Positions 1-7,171 of a stretch of 64,000 nucleotides of DNA are shown here, piece by piece. Position numbers and translations under genes: made by a program. The stretch is from CAZGSN01 sp964371655 (GTDB lineage Bacteria; Desulfobacterota; Binatia; HRBIN30): contig CAYJOD010000017.1 of NCBI GenBank assembly GCA_964371655.1, positions 1 to 64,000 of the forward strand, given 5' to 3'. Position 1 is the first letter of the stretch; every line of letters starts with the position of its first letter. The notes under the pieces are model-generated. The model saw nothing but the letters and a program-made list of their open reading frames with translations. It ran no database searches and had not been told where the DNA came from.

Positions 1-45
1 TAACGTACACATTCGTATCGATAGTCGAAACTCCTTAGTTACCTA

Positions 46-633
46 GTCTCAATCCTTCGCTCCTGAAGTCACGGTCTCCGACATGAGTGCACCACCGCCG
101 AGCTGCTGGCTTACGGTAAGGCGCTCAAGTCTCAATCCTTCGCTCCTGAAGTCACGGTCTCCGACTGGGCTCGACATCCGCGATGAGCAGTACCTCACCT
201 ACGCGTCTCAATCCTTCGCTCCTGAAGTCACGGTCTCCGACTCGCATGTCTCGGGCAACGGCCGCCGAGTCGCTCAAGGTCTCAATCCTTCGCTCCTGAA
301 GTCACGGTCTCCGACTATAATCTCAAGTGGTAAACGAGCGACGCTAGCTCCTAATAAAGTCTCAATCCTTCGCTCCTGAAGTCACGGTCTCCGACCTATC
401 GTGGCGTACGACCCGAATACACTCGAGACTCGTCAGAAGTCTCAATCCTTCGCTCCTGAAGTCACGGTCTCCGACAGTGCAGAAAACGGAGTTACAAGCT
501 TTTCTTGCGAACAAAAAGAGTCTCAATCCTTCGCTCCTGAAGTCACGGTCTCCGACTGACCGCAATTGGCAACCAACGATTTACGCTGACCAGCGCGTCT
601 CAATCCTTCGCTCCTGAAGTCACGGTCTCCGAC
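46..633 (-). CRISPR. CRISPR array 1 (8 repeats, 7 spacers, continues left)
   Basis: Eight near-identical 37-bp repeats start at 46, 129, 205, 279, 359, 439, 520 and 597. On the plus strand each opens GTCTCAATCC, has the core CCTTCGCTCCTGAAGTC and closes CACGGTCTCCGAC. The spacers are 39-46 bp and unrelated to one another. Bases 1-45 look like a further spacer, so the array runs off the window. Read on the minus strand the repeat holds a CTTC/GAAG hairpin and ends in ATTGAGAC, which resembles the 8-nt 5-prime handle (ATTGAAAC type) of type III crRNAs. Together with the conserved flank at 634 this says that the leader is on the right and transcription runs leftward. Confidence 0.97.
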
Positions 634-700
634 GGCGGCCCCAAAATCCCCTTTGTTGGCGGGGGTATACATGTAGGTTTTGCGTAACCTACGAAAAAGG
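634..700 (-). promoter_or_regulatory. CRISPR leader 1 (conserved part)
   Basis: The bases directly right of the last repeat of array 1 match, with a few substitutions, the bases right of the last repeat of array 2 (21321-21390). Shared blocks include AAAATCCCCTTTGTTGGCGG and GTAGGTTTTGCGTAACCTA, the latter an imperfect palindrome. A shared flank next to the terminal repeat of two separate arrays is what a leader looks like. Bases 701-829 carry no gene I can support. I could not assign a promoter hexamer with confidence. Confidence 0.75.
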
Positions 701-829
701 GAGCCGTCGTTCGCGTTGCCGGGCTCGCTCCCGATGTCTTGGTCATCCCGATTCACCTGTTTTGTTGCGGTCTTGCATCGTTTGCGTAACCTCCCCTCTA
801 AATCGGCCTCAAAGCCGACAAATGGTTTT

Positions 830-1060
830 CTAGACGACATAGAGTTTTTCGTCGATAGTTCGCCTACCTAGACCCAGAATCGAAATCTTCCTCGCGCACT
901 CGCCGCAGAGGGCCGCAGAGAGCATTGATACGCACGCTGTCTTCCTCCAAATCGATGGCGGCGGCAAGGCGCTTGGGCATTCGGTCGAGCCGAGCGTTGT
1001 CGAGAGCACCGCGAAGACGCTGTGCTGCACCCGGCGCCCGAAGTCTACGCGCTCTTGTAC
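830..1060 (-). pseudogene. cas2: Broken cas2 (two compensating frameshifts)
   Basis: A Cas2-like protein can be read only by changing frame twice. One frame gives DFGRRVQHSVFAVLS, matching the Cas2 core (RVQ-SVFE type). A second frame gives DNARLDRMPKRLAAAIDLE followed by EDSVRINALC, matching the Cas2 IDPEEDSVRIYPLC region. The first frame then resumes with GECARKISILGLGRR, a typical Cas2 C-terminus. The N-terminal strand with the catalytic Asp is absent, because a dispersed repeat at 1100-1199 abuts the remnant. No cas1 is visible beside it. Its position just upstream of leader 1, on the same strand, is the usual place for cas2. As read, it cannot make a functional adaptation nuclease. Confidence 0.8.
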
Positions 1061-1099
1061 CGAGTATCTCGGCCGATGCAGTGAACCGGAAAAGAACAG

Positions 1100-1199
1100 T
1101 TGAACCGCGGATGAACGCCGATAGACACGGATGAAACAAGAGGAGAAATAAGTACCAGCAATCCGCGTGAATCCGTGTCCATCCGCGGTTCCAATTGAT
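1100..1199. repeat. Dispersed palindromic repeat, ACCACGGATGAACACGGAT family
   Basis: The left arm carries GAACCGCGGATGAACGCC and the right arm carries GTGTCCATCCGCGGTTCC, so the element folds into a long imperfect hairpin. Relatives are at 26715-26885 and 63297-63530. It lies where the N-terminus of the broken cas2 should be and may have caused part of that loss. Confidence 0.8.
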
Positions 1200-1217
1200 G
1201 TTTTCGGGCTGAACGCG

Positions 1218-1254
1218 GCAGACGGAGCGGCGTCTCTTCGCCAACTCCGTCTGC
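1218..1254 (-). terminator. Hairpin downstream of the 46-aa gene
   Basis: A perfect 10-bp stem (GCAGACGGAG with CTCCGTCTGC) encloses a 17-nt loop about 35 bp downstream of the stop of the small gene at 1289-1429. No clear U-run follows, so a termination role is only a guess. Confidence 0.4.
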
Positions 1255-1288
1255 GGGACCATGTGGAAGCTGCGGAACGGGACGAATC

Positions 1289-1429
1289 CTACCTGGACCG
1301 CCTCTTTCGACCCGTCTGCGCGAGATCCGAGGCGGCGACGGTGCGGACGATCTTGGGTGTCTTAGGGTTGGCCAAGAGTTTGGCCGCCTTCGAGGCTACC
1401 GCGTGCGAGGTTTGTTTCGTATTGGCCAT
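1289..1429 (-). CDS. Small basic protein, 46 aa
   Basis: This short frame begins ATG with GGAGA about 5 bases upstream. The protein starts MANTKQTSHAVASKAAKLLA and ends in the basic tail GRKRRSR; it is rich in Ala, Lys and Ser. I recall similar small Ala/Ser/Lys-rich proteins of unknown function in proteobacteria (ASKAAKLL and AASDLAQ-type segments), but that is memory, not a search. It is followed by a strong hairpin at 1218-1254 and preceded by a larger palindrome at 1474-1538, so it looks like an independent unit. Function unknown. Confidence 0.6.
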   Translation of the reverse strand: MANTKQTSHAVASKAAKLLANPKTPKIVRTVAASDLAQTGRKRRSR

Positions 1430-1473
1430 TCAATTCTCCGATCGTTGAGCTGAGCGAGGTGGATGTGAAGCCC

Positions 1474-1538
1474 GGGACGATGGTCCCCTTGGTACGAATC
1501 GGCTACGTCGGGGAAACGTAGCAAGAGACCATCGTCCC
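1474..1538. repeat. Nested palindrome (possible terminator)
   Basis: GGGACGATGGTC at 1474-1485 pairs with GACCATCGTCCC at 1527-1538, and an inner stem GCTACGT/ACGTAGC lies between them. It sits between the stop of the 231-aa gene (1561-2256) and the start of the 46-aa gene, both on the minus strand. It could terminate the first transcript or be a repeat element. Confidence 0.55.
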
Positions 1539-1560
1539 TCTTTCAACTCAGCCCGCGGCG

Positions 1561-2256
1561 TTAGGCTTGGGCCGGCGGCGCCGGCGCGCTCGGCGCCGTG
1601 GTGGCGGCGGGAGCTGGTTTCTTCTTGGCAACCGGGCGCCCAAAGACCGAGGCATAGAGGCCGGGAATGCCATCGGCGTCGAGAAAGCGCACCTGCCGGC
1701 TGAGGCTGGCGCGCGCGGTCTCCCACGACTCGGCCAACGCATCGCGCGCATGGCGTGCGTCGCGCGCGGCGGTTTCCAGAGCCGCCAACGGCACCGCGGT
1801 CTTCTCGACGATGGCGGCAAGCTTGTCGGCGGCCTGTGCGGCCTTGAGGGTTTCCTTGCCGACGCTCTTGTCGCGCGGCAGCGCCGCGACGAGGCGATGC
1901 ACCGCCGCCGCCTTCTCCAGGCTCGGCAGCTTGGCAAAGGTCAGCGGCGCCGGGACATCGAACTTGCCGAACGGGTTCTTGAGCGGAGCGCCGTCCATCA
2001 CCAACAGGCGCGCCAATTGATCGACGAGCTCGCGCACATCGAGGTCGCACTCTGCCACCTGCGCCTGCACCGCGCGCAGCTTGGCGTCGGCCGTATCGAC
2101 CGCCGTCTGCGCGTCGACACAAGCCTTCTGCGCCTGCGCAAACGGCGTGAGGCGGTCGTTAAACTTGCGGCTATCGATCAACCGGCACGCCGCCAGGATC
2201 GCCGCACCCTGCTGAATCCTGCCGGGGGACACCATCTTCTTCCGGACCATTACCAT
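1561..2256 (-). CDS. Coiled-coil-like hypothetical protein, 231 aa
   Basis: The ATG start is preceded by AGGAGA about 6 bases upstream. The protein begins MVMVRKKMVSPGRIQQGAAI. It is Ala-rich and mostly predicted helical, with heptad-like stretches around residues 35-75 and 120-190 (for example AQKACVDAQTAVDTADAKL), and ends in a low-complexity Lys/Pro/Ala tail (KKKPAPAATTAPSAPAPPAQ). There is no signal peptide or membrane segment. I do not recognise the family; a cytoplasmic structural or scaffold protein is possible. It is not obviously part of the CRISPR operon, being separated from it by about 960 bp of repeats. Confidence 0.65.
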   Translation of the reverse strand: MVMVRKKMVSPGRIQQGAAILAACRLIDSRKFNDRLTPFAQAQKACVDAQTAVDTADAKLRAVQAQVAECDLDVRELVDQLARLLVMDGAPLKNPFGKFDVPAPLTFAKLPSLEKAAAVHRLVAALPRDKSVGKETLKAAQAADKLAAIVEKTAVPLAALETAARDARHARDALAESWETARASLSRQVRFLDADGIPGLYASVFGRPVAKKKPAPAATTAPSAPAPPAQA

Positions 2257-2431
2257 ACGCTTCTCCTTTCTGTTGAGGTTCGATGCCGACCAACACCTGT
2301 GTACAAAGGTATTGCGTACTACTTATGTTCGCAAGCGAAAAGTAAGCGCGGCGTACAGCCGAACTCGCGATTAGCACTAGGTGCGAGTGACGCACTGCAT
2401 CATGGCGAGGGTAGATAGATGTGTGCAACAG

Positions 2432-2612
2432 TGGTCGGTGGTCAGTGGTCGGTGGTCAGTGATCAGTGGACAGTGCTCAGTGAGCAGTAGTAAGGGCCTC
2501 AACATTCAACCGGAGGGAACTAAGAGAACGGGCAAGATGGTCTCTCCATTTCGTCGACATCTCTGTTCTGACCACCGACCACCGACCACTGAACACTGAA
2601 CACTGATCACTG
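2432..2612. repeat. Dispersed hairpin repeat, GGTCAGTGGTCGGTGG family
   Basis: Short tandem words (GTGGTCGGTGGTCAGTG) on the left and their complements (CCACCGACCACTGAACACTG) on the right can form a long imperfect hairpin. A partial copy of the left arm recurs at 2932-2962. Bases 2257-2431 hold no gene I can support. Confidence 0.8.
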
Positions 2613-2637
2613 AACCTGGCTGAAAAGCACCACTTCG

Positions 2638-2868
2638 ATGACTGCGACCCCGTTTTCGGCATCGAAAAATGGCTCCTCAATCACTGCGACCGCGTTTTCG
2701 GCATCGAAAAATGGCTCCTCAATGACTGAACCCCCGTTTCCGGCGTCGAAAAATGGCTCCTCAGTGACTGAACCCTCGTTTTCGGCGTCGAAAACACGCC
2801 CAACAGTAACTGCAAAGGCGTTTTCGGCGGCAAAAAACGGCGTCGCAGTCACTGCAGAGCGATGTTTC
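2638..2868. repeat. 42-bp tandem repeat, 5.5 units
   Basis: Units start at 2638, 2680, 2722, 2764 and 2806, with a half unit at 2848. Each has the pattern ACTG, then GTTTTCGGC, then GAAAAATGGCTCCTCA. The period is a multiple of three and the tract is open on both strands. The plus strand encodes a 14-residue repeat (MTATPFSASKNGSS type); the minus strand encodes VIEEPFFDAENG-type units. I see no convincing ribosome-binding site on either strand, so coding is unproven. Confidence 0.75.
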
Positions 2869-3213
2869 ACCCCGAAATCATGCCCGAAGGCTACTCGGAG
2901 GACACGATCGACGAGCTCGCGGCGATCCAGAGGTCAGTGGTCGGTGGTCAGTGGTCGGTTTTCGGCCGGAAAGGCTCGCGCCAAGACGCCAAGGGAAGGG
3001 CGCGAGAGCTCACAACGCCGCCGAGGCTATGATCCGTGGGTCGGGCGCCGGCTCGCATGGTGGCGCGGGTCCTCCGTGCCTCCGCGCCTGTGCTCGGTCC
3101 TTCGCTCATGAAGCCTGCGGTTCCGACGGACAACTCTTGTCACGGCCCTCTCGGTGTTGCAGCGTCTCATCTGTGGCTCACACGGTCTGCGCTTCGGAAA
3201 CCTGACCGCGGGC
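2869..3213. other. Patchwork of repeat and gene fragments
   Basis: Bases 2863-2934 could encode a fragment beginning MFHPEIMPEGYSEDTIDELA, which is cut off by a copy of the GGTCAGTGG repeat at about 2932. The rest contains a GGTGGCGCGGGTCCTCCGTGCC-type repeat word and a degenerate CRISPR repeat (separate entry). I see no complete gene. Confidence 0.4.
3091..3127 (-). repeat. Isolated degenerate CRISPR repeat
   Basis: The 37 bases keep TCCTTCGCTC, TGAAG and GGTTCCGAC and match the array-2 variant repeat (the one ending CTGCTGTTCCGAC) at roughly 29 of 37 positions. It has the same orientation as the arrays and is preceded by a CCTCCGTGCCTCCGCGCCTG word like those inside array-2 inserts. It appears to be a relic of array material on the far side of the cas operon. 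Confidence 0.7.
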
Positions 3214-4611
3214 TCATGGACGAACGTCGGCGGTTCCCCTCCACTCGCGCCAAGACCGCAGATACTCGGCCCACAGAGGCTGATCAGCGAGAACGGTGAA
3301 ACGTTCAGCTATCAGTGACAATTTTTGCAATTGCAGGGTAGAAGGAACAACCTCGCCCGGAGGGGGCAAATATCTTACGAGCTCGGTCAGGTTCGAGGAA
3401 TCGGATGGATCGAATAGATCGAGTAGTTGACGAGCCATACAAACCGAAAGGGTATGGCTGGGAATCCTAAAGATCCGCCGGTGGTCGTCCTTCGGCATGT
3501 CAGCGAGGGCGACCAGTAACGACTTTGCGGCATCTGTTTCGGCGAGGCTGATGGCCGCCCGATATAAGTCAACAAGTTCTCCCGGGGCGTACGCGTTGTC
3601 TCCCTGCGTTAGCCAGCTCTCGATCTCTGCCGTTAGGATCGGCTGAACGGTGTGCCGTAGAGCACCGGAAGGCGGGGATTGCTCGACTATCGCTGCGGCG
3701 ACGATTAGAAACGGTGAACGGAGAGAAGTGGGGCTGGATGTCAGGAAGGGCGGTCGCAGAACGTCTACCCAGGTCTCTTCGACTAATGCCTGAGTGAGTT
3801 GCTCCCCCAAGTTTGCATGCTTTATCAGGGTCGCGAATGCGTCTCGGTTCTCGGCTGAGGTGAGCAGGTCTTCAGAGCGAAGAATCCTGGCGGCTAGTGA
3901 CTCGATCTTGAGACGTATCTTGTTCCAGAGAAAAGCAGAGACCGAATCCAATCTCTCTCGGCGAGTTTCGAAGCTCTTTAAACGGCTAGCGATTCGAGCC
4001 AAGCCATCTGTTGGGAGATGCTGTAAATCGCCCGAAGTCGTGCTGACCATTGCGTGCAGACCGGACAGAAAGATGCTTGCGGTAGCTGATGGTTGCCAAT
4101 CGGTCTGATCGAAATGATCAGTGAGTTCATCGGCGAGACTGCCGACCCACGATTCGGACGATGCCCGCTCGCTGCAAAGACAGAATGCTAAACTCACGCC
4201 GTTGATCACTTGGTTGGCTACCTGAACAGGATACTGGTCTCCTTCAGCGACTAGCACCCCCAGCACGGCGGAAGCGAACTCACAACCCGCCTTGAGACTG
4301 TTTCGCCGACGGTCCGCGACATCGTCCAACACGCCATCTAACCATGACACGCGACTCGCGGCGACCGCGGTTTCAAACCGGTTTTCGTCGCCTAGAAACC
4401 GGATGCACCAAGAGACAACAGCAGCACCGAAGAGCTCCTCATCGTTCGATTCAAGGCCAATTAGCGTGCGTCGCCATACGTGATCCGAAAGCTCCCAGAC
4501 CGGTGACTCTGCGAAGCTCACCGCAATCATGGCAGCGGCGCGCGGGCCTGCTGGAATCTGGCGATCCAAGCGGAACGCCGTGCATAGTGTCGCCATCCCT
4601 ACGCTAGTCAT
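3214..4611 (-). CDS. Unknown helical protein, last gene of CRISPR operon
   Basis: The chosen ATG overlaps the stop of the membrane-protein gene in an ATGA junction, giving 465 aa beginning MTSVGMATLCTAFRLDRQIP. The sequence looks largely alpha-helical, with no signal peptide, clear membrane segment, nuclease motif or zinc site that I can recognise. It ends YLRSWREWRGTADVRP. The tight coupling to the CARF and membrane genes suggests that it belongs to the same accessory module, perhaps as a regulator, adaptor or second effector. I do not recognise the family, and its role is inferred from position only. Confidence 0.7.
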   Translation of the reverse strand: MTSVGMATLCTAFRLDRQIPAGPRAAAMIAVSFAESPVWELSDHVWRRTLIGLESNDEELFGAAVVSWCIRFLGDENRFETAVAASRVSWLDGVLDDVADRRRNSLKAGCEFASAVLGVLVAEGDQYPVQVANQVINGVSLAFCLCSERASSESWVGSLADELTDHFDQTDWQPSATASIFLSGLHAMVSTTSGDLQHLPTDGLARIASRLKSFETRRERLDSVSAFLWNKIRLKIESLAARILRSEDLLTSAENRDAFATLIKHANLGEQLTQALVEETWVDVLRPPFLTSSPTSLRSPFLIVAAAIVEQSPPSGALRHTVQPILTAEIESWLTQGDNAYAPGELVDLYRAAISLAETDAAKSLLVALADMPKDDHRRIFRIPSHTLSVCMARQLLDLFDPSDSSNLTELVRYLPPPGEVVPSTLQLQKLSLIAERFTVLADQPLWAEYLRSWREWRGTADVRP

Positions 4612-5984
4612 TCCGGTACCTCGATCGATTTGCCAAGCGATGCGCCCGTCCACAGGTGCTGCAGGAAGAGGCCGAGGACAACCGCCAGGGCGGCGTTCAT
4701 GCATATGGCGGAAAGATCGTGCGCCTCAATTCCGGTGGGGTTCGACAGATGCGTGGCTGCCAGCGGTGATGTCGCGATCCAAGCGATGAGAAAGGCTCGA
4801 CCGTACAAGACGCCGAACGTCTCGCGACAGGCCGCCCAGTGCACACTGCACGCGAGCGAGCGTCCACTTGCGAAGGTGTGTGTCCACTCGCGCGGCGGCC
4901 ACCACGCACGTGGCCGGAATGCGAAGCCGCGTGCGGCGTTGACTTCCGTCAGCACGAACAGGTGCGCGGCCAATAACGCAAGAACCGTCGACAAGACCGC
5001 CAGACCTGGAAAATCCACAGCTCTATCGAGGAGACGCCAGTAGTCGCTGGGAATGGTGAGCGGTCCAAAGCCGACGGCCAGCAACGCGATGCGACGGTAC
5101 GAGGCTGCGGCCAACCACGCCGGCTCGTAGACGATGCGTAGCAAGTAGATTGCGAGCTGCCCTGCGAGAATCGCGAACGGCAGACCCGCACCATTTGTCG
5201 ATAATACCGGCAGCACGTTCCAACACCAAATGCCCAACAGGAGGGTAAGAAGGCCACGCAAGAGACTTCCGAACCCTGGGGAAAAGAGAAGCCACGCAGC
5301 GAGTCGATGCGCCTTGCACCTCCACCCAGTCGCATCCGCCGCAACCGCTGCCGCTGATGACAAGAGCTCCAAAGCGTAGCGACCCGCGTAGCGCTCATTG
5401 AGCACCACAATGGCACGGGGCACGTGCCAAAGCTGCTCGATTCGTCGAGCCCGAGCGTCCTTCTTCAGCGACATGAGGAAGACGCGCGCTCTCACGAGGT
5501 GCAAGTGAAGATCCAAGCCGGGGGCCAGATCATGTACAACGTTAATGTGGCTCCTGGCGCCGAGGGTTGCGCCCGAACCCCGCCGTTCGTTTTCGTTCGT
5601 CACTGGCGCGCTGCAGAAGCGCACCCAATTCGCAACCGCCTGGACGATTCGCTCGGCATCTTCGCTCGTTAGCCAGTCGACCTTACCCAGCCTACTCCGC
5701 CCGCGGTAGGCAGCGCGCACCTGGTTCTGGCGCTCGTTCTGGATCTCCGCAGCGGACGTGTCCTCTCCGCCAAAGAGCCAAAGAGTCACCAGCAGATCGG
5801 CTCTCGGCCCCACCCAATCCGGCTCTGCCTCGCCAACGCGGCTCAGCGCCACTCTGGTTGCGACGTCGACAAGATTTTCCACGGCTACAGGACGGCGGTC
5901 ACGGTTCAGCGCCCCGAGCAGCAGCTCATCGAAGGAGTCCTTCGAGGCACGTTTGAGTTCCGCTTCCAGAGAGGCGTCGATCAT
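4608..5984 (-). CDS. CRISPR-operon membrane protein, candidate effector
   Basis: The ATG at 5984 is preceded by GAAGAG; a TTG four codons earlier is an alternative. The 458-aa protein has a soluble N-terminal half (about 1-235) and then roughly six hydrophobic segments near residues 240-262, 266-288, 297-312, 326-347, 393-413 and 424-444, joined by short basic loops (for example RPRAWWPPREW). No CARF or known nuclease motif is visible. It starts 15 bp after the CARF gene stop and overlaps the next gene by ATGA. Membrane effectors opened or activated by cyclic oligoadenylate are known in type III systems (Cam1-type CARF-membrane proteins). A split version, with CARF and membrane parts on separate chains, is my inference. 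Confidence 0.75.
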   Translation of the reverse strand: MIDASLEAELKRASKDSFDELLLGALNRDRRPVAVENLVDVATRVALSRVGEAEPDWVGPRADLLVTLWLFGGEDTSAAEIQNERQNQVRAAYRGRSRLGKVDWLTSEDAERIVQAVANWVRFCSAPVTNENERRGSGATLGARSHINVVHDLAPGLDLHLHLVRARVFLMSLKKDARARRIEQLWHVPRAIVVLNERYAGRYALELLSSAAAVAADATGWRCKAHRLAAWLLFSPGFGSLLRGLLTLLLGIWCWNVLPVLSTNGAGLPFAILAGQLAIYLLRIVYEPAWLAAASYRRIALLAVGFGPLTIPSDYWRLLDRAVDFPGLAVLSTVLALLAAHLFVLTEVNAARGFAFRPRAWWPPREWTHTFASGRSLACSVHWAACRETFGVLYGRAFLIAWIATSPLAATHLSNPTGIEAHDLSAICMNAALAVVLGLFLQHLWTGASLGKSIEVPE

Positions 5985-5999
5985 CGCTCTTCGCAAGGG

Positions 6000-6794
6000 T
6001 TACACCCGCGTATCCGGTTCATCCGGTTCGTTGCCACCGTCCACGACACGAGCACCCATGCCTAAGGCGTTCCTCTTCCACTCGATGGCTCTACTGGAAT
6101 CTTCATACAGGAATACCAATGACCGCTTTTGCGGTAGATCATCGCGCCAGAGCAGATCGGCAAACCCCGGAATACCTGCTTTGTACCCGCCGGAGCCGAC
6201 GAGGATGAGCTCGTCGTCAGCCCCGAGGCCGGCATCGCCCGCCAACTCGTAGACCAGTCGCGGCAACTCAATAGTCATCGCGTTCACGAACTTTTCCGGT
6301 TCATTGGGGTCAACGCCTTCGATGGGTTTGACATGCACGCCGGGTCGGCGCGGCGTCCAGCCCCAGTCGGTTGCGGCCCTCCAGATCAACGTGCCGCAGA
6401 ACAACGACTGAGCACTGTCCGAACAAACCACCTTGATCTGATCCCCTGAGGAGGCGTTGGGTTCGAGCAGCTTGAGCGTGGCTAGCTCGGCACCTACCCA
6501 CTTGGCCCATCGGCGCCGTTCACGCGCCCAGATCCGGCGCCTCCACTCGGGCTTATACTCATTGCGAACCAGACTGACCAACAACTCCTCGCGCACGTCA
6601 GCTAAGCTGGTGGTGTCTTCCCAAACCTTGTTCGGCTCCACTCGACTCAACCAGCCGGCTACCTCTTTGGCGCCATGGTGAAAGATCGGGTTGTCGAACT
6701 CAGGATCATCGTCATAGTCCACGCGCAGGCGCGGTTCGCAAAAGCTGCGCAGGAGGGAGAGACCAGCGGAGCAGATGAAAAGGCGACTCATCAT
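6000..6794 (-). CDS. CARF-domain protein (APE2256/TIGR02619-like)
   Basis: The 264-aa protein has the Rossmann-like layout of CARF domains: an N-terminal strand MSRLFICSAGLSLL, GAELATLKLL at about 101-110 (like SAELNSL), VVCSDSAQSLFCGTL at 122-136, a helix FVNAMTIELPRLV at 169-181, the ligand-loop motif LILVGSGGYKAGIP at 196-209 (the GGxK motif of CARF), and LVFLYEDSSRAIEW at 226-239. It appears to be CARF alone, with no HEPN, PD-D/ExK or HTH domain. It should bind cyclic oligoadenylate made by Cas10 and could signal to the adjacent membrane protein or act as a ring nuclease. Its ATG overlaps the upstream stop (ATGA). Confidence 0.82.
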   Translation of the reverse strand: MMSRLFICSAGLSLLRSFCEPRLRVDYDDDPEFDNPIFHHGAKEVAGWLSRVEPNKVWEDTTSLADVREELLVSLVRNEYKPEWRRRIWARERRRWAKWVGAELATLKLLEPNASSGDQIKVVCSDSAQSLFCGTLIWRAATDWGWTPRRPGVHVKPIEGVDPNEPEKFVNAMTIELPRLVYELAGDAGLGADDELILVGSGGYKAGIPGFADLLWRDDLPQKRSLVFLYEDSSRAIEWKRNALGMGARVVDGGNEPDEPDTRV

Positions 6795-7171
6795 GGCCTC
6801 CTGGGTACCGGCCTACCGGCATGCGCCGCGCCAGGTGACGCGGTTGAGTGGGTCGCCGACCGAAAGTTCATTAACTTGCGAATCCACCCCAGCACTCGCT
6901 GGACAGCTTCGATGTCAATGGGAGGCCGCAACTCGATCAGCTTGGCGAGCACCAGCCGCGACAAGTCTTGCGAGTACCGGCGGGTCTGTGCACTGCGAAC
7001 AAAGTGATCCTCGTCGGCAATCAACAGGTTGAGGACTTCCTGCGCTGCGGCGACTGAGCGATGGCGGCGGATGATCAGAGCAAGCTTGCCCACTTCATTG
7101 GAGGGGATCCGCGCGGCTTCGATATTCGGAATCAGCTTCTCGGCAAGCTTCAATTCATCGAGCTGCGTCAC
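6791..7171 (-). CDS. Small helical protein between RAMP and CARF genes
   Basis: I chose the GTG at 7171 because it forms a GTGA overlap with the stop of the upstream RAMP gene, like the other junctions in this operon; a longer frame starts at 7231. The 126-aa product begins (V)TQLDELKLAEKLIPNIEAAR, has two or three amphipathic helices and ends in a Pro/Arg-rich tail (AHAGRPVPRRP). Type III systems use small all-helical Cas11 subunits of about this size, so it could be a second small subunit or an adaptor for the CARF module. I do not recognise its family. Confidence 0.65.
   Translation of the reverse strand: MTQLDELKLAEKLIPNIEAARIPSNEVGKLALIIRRHRSVAAAQEVLNLLIADEDHFVRSAQTRRYSQDLSRLVLAKLIELRPPIDIEAVQRVLGWIRKLMNFRSATHSTASPGAAHAGRPVPRRP

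Noticed and set aside
83..840. Open frames through array 1 encoding repeated SLLKSRSPT or VGDRDFRSEGL peptides
   Set aside because: They are translations of the CRISPR repeat itself.
2863..2934. Fragment beginning MFHPEIMPEGYSEDTIDELA
   Set aside because: It reads like a protein but is only 24 codons before a dispersed repeat and has no ribosome-binding site. It may be a gene remnant, so it is not called as a gene.
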